Shown one piece after another: positions 63,160-64,000 of a stretch of DNA of 64,000 nucleotides. The stretch's first letter is position 1, and every line of letters starts with the position of its first letter. Under the pieces are notes generated by a model that was given only the letters and a program-made list of their open reading frames with translations, searched no databases and was not told where the DNA came from. The DNA is from CBDDEC01 sp965226785 (lineage in GTDB: Bacteria > Chloroflexota > Dehalococcoidia > UBA2979): contig CBDDEC010000001.1 of NCBI GenBank assembly GCA_965226785.1, positions 124,001 to 188,000 of the forward strand, in the 5' to 3' direction. Both the position numbers and the translations under genes were made by a program.

Positions 63160-63483
63160 TCAGTCGCCCGCGGCGGCCACCGCCCCCTCTTCGACGATCA
63201 CGCTCTCCCAGAGCTTGACCTCTGGGTGGCCAGCCAGGATGTCGGCCATCGAACCTCCACCACGGTGGCCCTGCGTGAACGCGTCGCTGTTCGCCCAAGC
63301 CTCGAAGGCGTCGCGCGACTCCCACACGGAGTGGCTGACGTAGGCCTCGTCATCGCCGCGCAGCAGGGCGAACTGGACGAAACCGGGGACATCCTGCAGG
63401 AAGCTCTCCCGCTCTCGCCAGACCTGCTCGAAGGCGTCTCCCCGGCCGGCCTGCACCAGGAAGTGGTTCATCGCAACGAACAT
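63160..63483 (-). CDS. Antibiotic-biosynthesis monooxygenase, IsdG/HmoA-like
   Basis: A 107-residue ferredoxin-like protein starting MFVAMNHFLVQAGRGDAFEQ, then WRERESFLQDVPGFVQFALLR and VWESRDAFEAWANSDAFTQG. This pattern (N-x-x-x-V/x-P-G, P-G-F, W-x-S, F-x-x-W) is of HmoA/IsdG-type heme-degrading or electron-transfer monooxygenases. A catalytic Asn near residue 7 and a Trp are present. It is 33 bp upstream of the large regulator. Confidence 0.85.
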   Translation of the reverse strand: MFVAMNHFLVQAGRGDAFEQVWRERESFLQDVPGFVQFALLRGDDEAYVSHSVWESRDAFEAWANSDAFTQGHRGGGSMADILAGHPEVKLWESVIVEEGAVAAAGD

Positions 63484-63597
63484 CGGCGTCTCCTCGGTTC
63501 GCTATGACTGTAGCCGGTTCGCACAGGTCGTTGCCGCGTCAGGCGACTAGAATCCCCACCCGTACATCCAAGATCGGCGACGGAAACGGTGGCATCA

Positions 63598-64000
63598 ATG
63601 CCATGGCTCGAGGTACACGGCAACGACATCTACTACGTCGAGGATGGCGACCCCGCCGCGCCTCCGCTCGTCTTCCTGCACGGCAACTCCAGTTGTGGTG
63701 AAGCCTGGTGGCAGCAGTTCGACGCGTTCCGCGACCGCTTCCACGTCTTCGCGTACGACAGTGTCAACCACGGCCACTCGTCGAACTCACCGCGTGACGC
63801 CGAGGAGACCGATCGCGCCGACGAGCTCGAAAGCTTCCTCGAGGCGCTCGCCATTGAGCGACCGGTGCTTGCCGGCAACTCGATGGGTGGCAACACGCTG
63901 ATCCGCTGGGCGACGCGGCATCCCGCCGCGGCGCGCGGCCTGATCCCCTCGGGCAGCGGCGTTCGACCGGCGGGGCAGGGGATGCCGGCGCCGCGCCAGC
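63598..64000 (+). CDS. Alpha/beta hydrolase, C-terminally cut by the window edge
   Basis: 134 codons are present from ATG 63598: MPWLEVHGNDIYYVEDGDPA, then VFLHGNSSCGEAWWQQFDAF, and the nucleophile elbow AGNSMGGN with Ser in G-x-S-x-G. Oxyanion-hole HGN motif present. The catalytic His lies beyond the window. Substrate unknown. Confidence 0.88.
   Translation, partial: MPWLEVHGNDIYYVEDGDPAAPPLVFLHGNSSCGEAWWQQFDAFRDRFHVFAYDSVNHGHSSNSPRDAEETDRADELESFLEALAIERPVLAGNSMGGNTLIRWATRHPAAARGLIPSGSGVRPAGQGMPAPRQ

Overview
The window is GC-rich (third codon positions mostly G or C) bacterial chromosome, densely packed with genes on both strands. A B12-dependent ribonucleotide reductase, several F420/PPOX-class and luciferase-like enzymes, family III CoA-transferases, an acyl-CoA dehydrogenase, FtsX/LiaF-type envelope genes and a large MalT-SARP hybrid regulator suggest a metabolically versatile Chloroflexota-like (or actinobacterial-like) organism. 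That assignment is inference: the window holds no rRNA or other phylogenetic marker.

Layout: 1-8 kb holds a partial alpha/beta hydrolase, acyl-CoA dehydrogenase, MBL-fold hydrolase, a GNAT, an amidase divergent from a gamma-glutamyltransferase, and a DUF1932-type dehydrogenase. 8-11 kb is redox and regulatory: a membrane-anchored Rieske-like protein that has lost its cluster ligands, a PPOX protein, a CxxC protein, a Crp/Fnr regulator and a thioredoxin-like lipoprotein with an in-frame TGA at its first active-site position. 11-15 kb holds fatty-acid, peptidase, luciferase-like and transporter genes. 15-20 kb is gltB. 20-25 kb is an ABC-FtsX exporter with LiaI/LiaF-like genes. 25-27 kb is a PadR-ArsM arsenic pair, the methyltransferase also interrupted by one in-frame TGA, with maf overlapping its 3' end antisense. 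27-40 kb is mixed housekeeping, including metE and a short protein resembling HesB-like CC/Se selenoproteins, again with an internal TGA. About 40.4-48.7 kb looks like a decayed integrative segment: 12-bp-period GTGGCTGTC modules lie at both ends, an integrase relic sits inside the right end, and it carries an intact IS3-family element. 48.7-59 kb holds nrdJ with two NrdR boxes 32 bp apart, an M24 peptidase, TauE/SafE, two family III CoA-transferases (one frameshifted), a peroxiredoxin-like protein with TGA in a U-x-x-C motif, and an SDR. 59-64 kb has tRNA-Arg(CCT), a giant regulator, an IsdG/HmoA-like monooxygenase and a partial alpha/beta hydrolase.

The main discovery is four separate genes in 64 kb where one in-frame TGA interrupts an otherwise continuous, family-consistent reading frame. 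In two it replaces the first Cys of a CxxC-type motif, and in three a compact hairpin with a G in its loop lies 21-28 nt downstream, as expected of bacterial SECIS elements. TGA is an ordinary stop for other genes here, so selenocysteine insertion fits better than global recoding. No selA, selB, selC or selD lies in the window.

Several genes show single-nucleotide frame breaks (the LVIVD-repeat protein, a CoA-transferase, a glycine-zipper protein, the integrase relic). These may be true decay or assembly errors.
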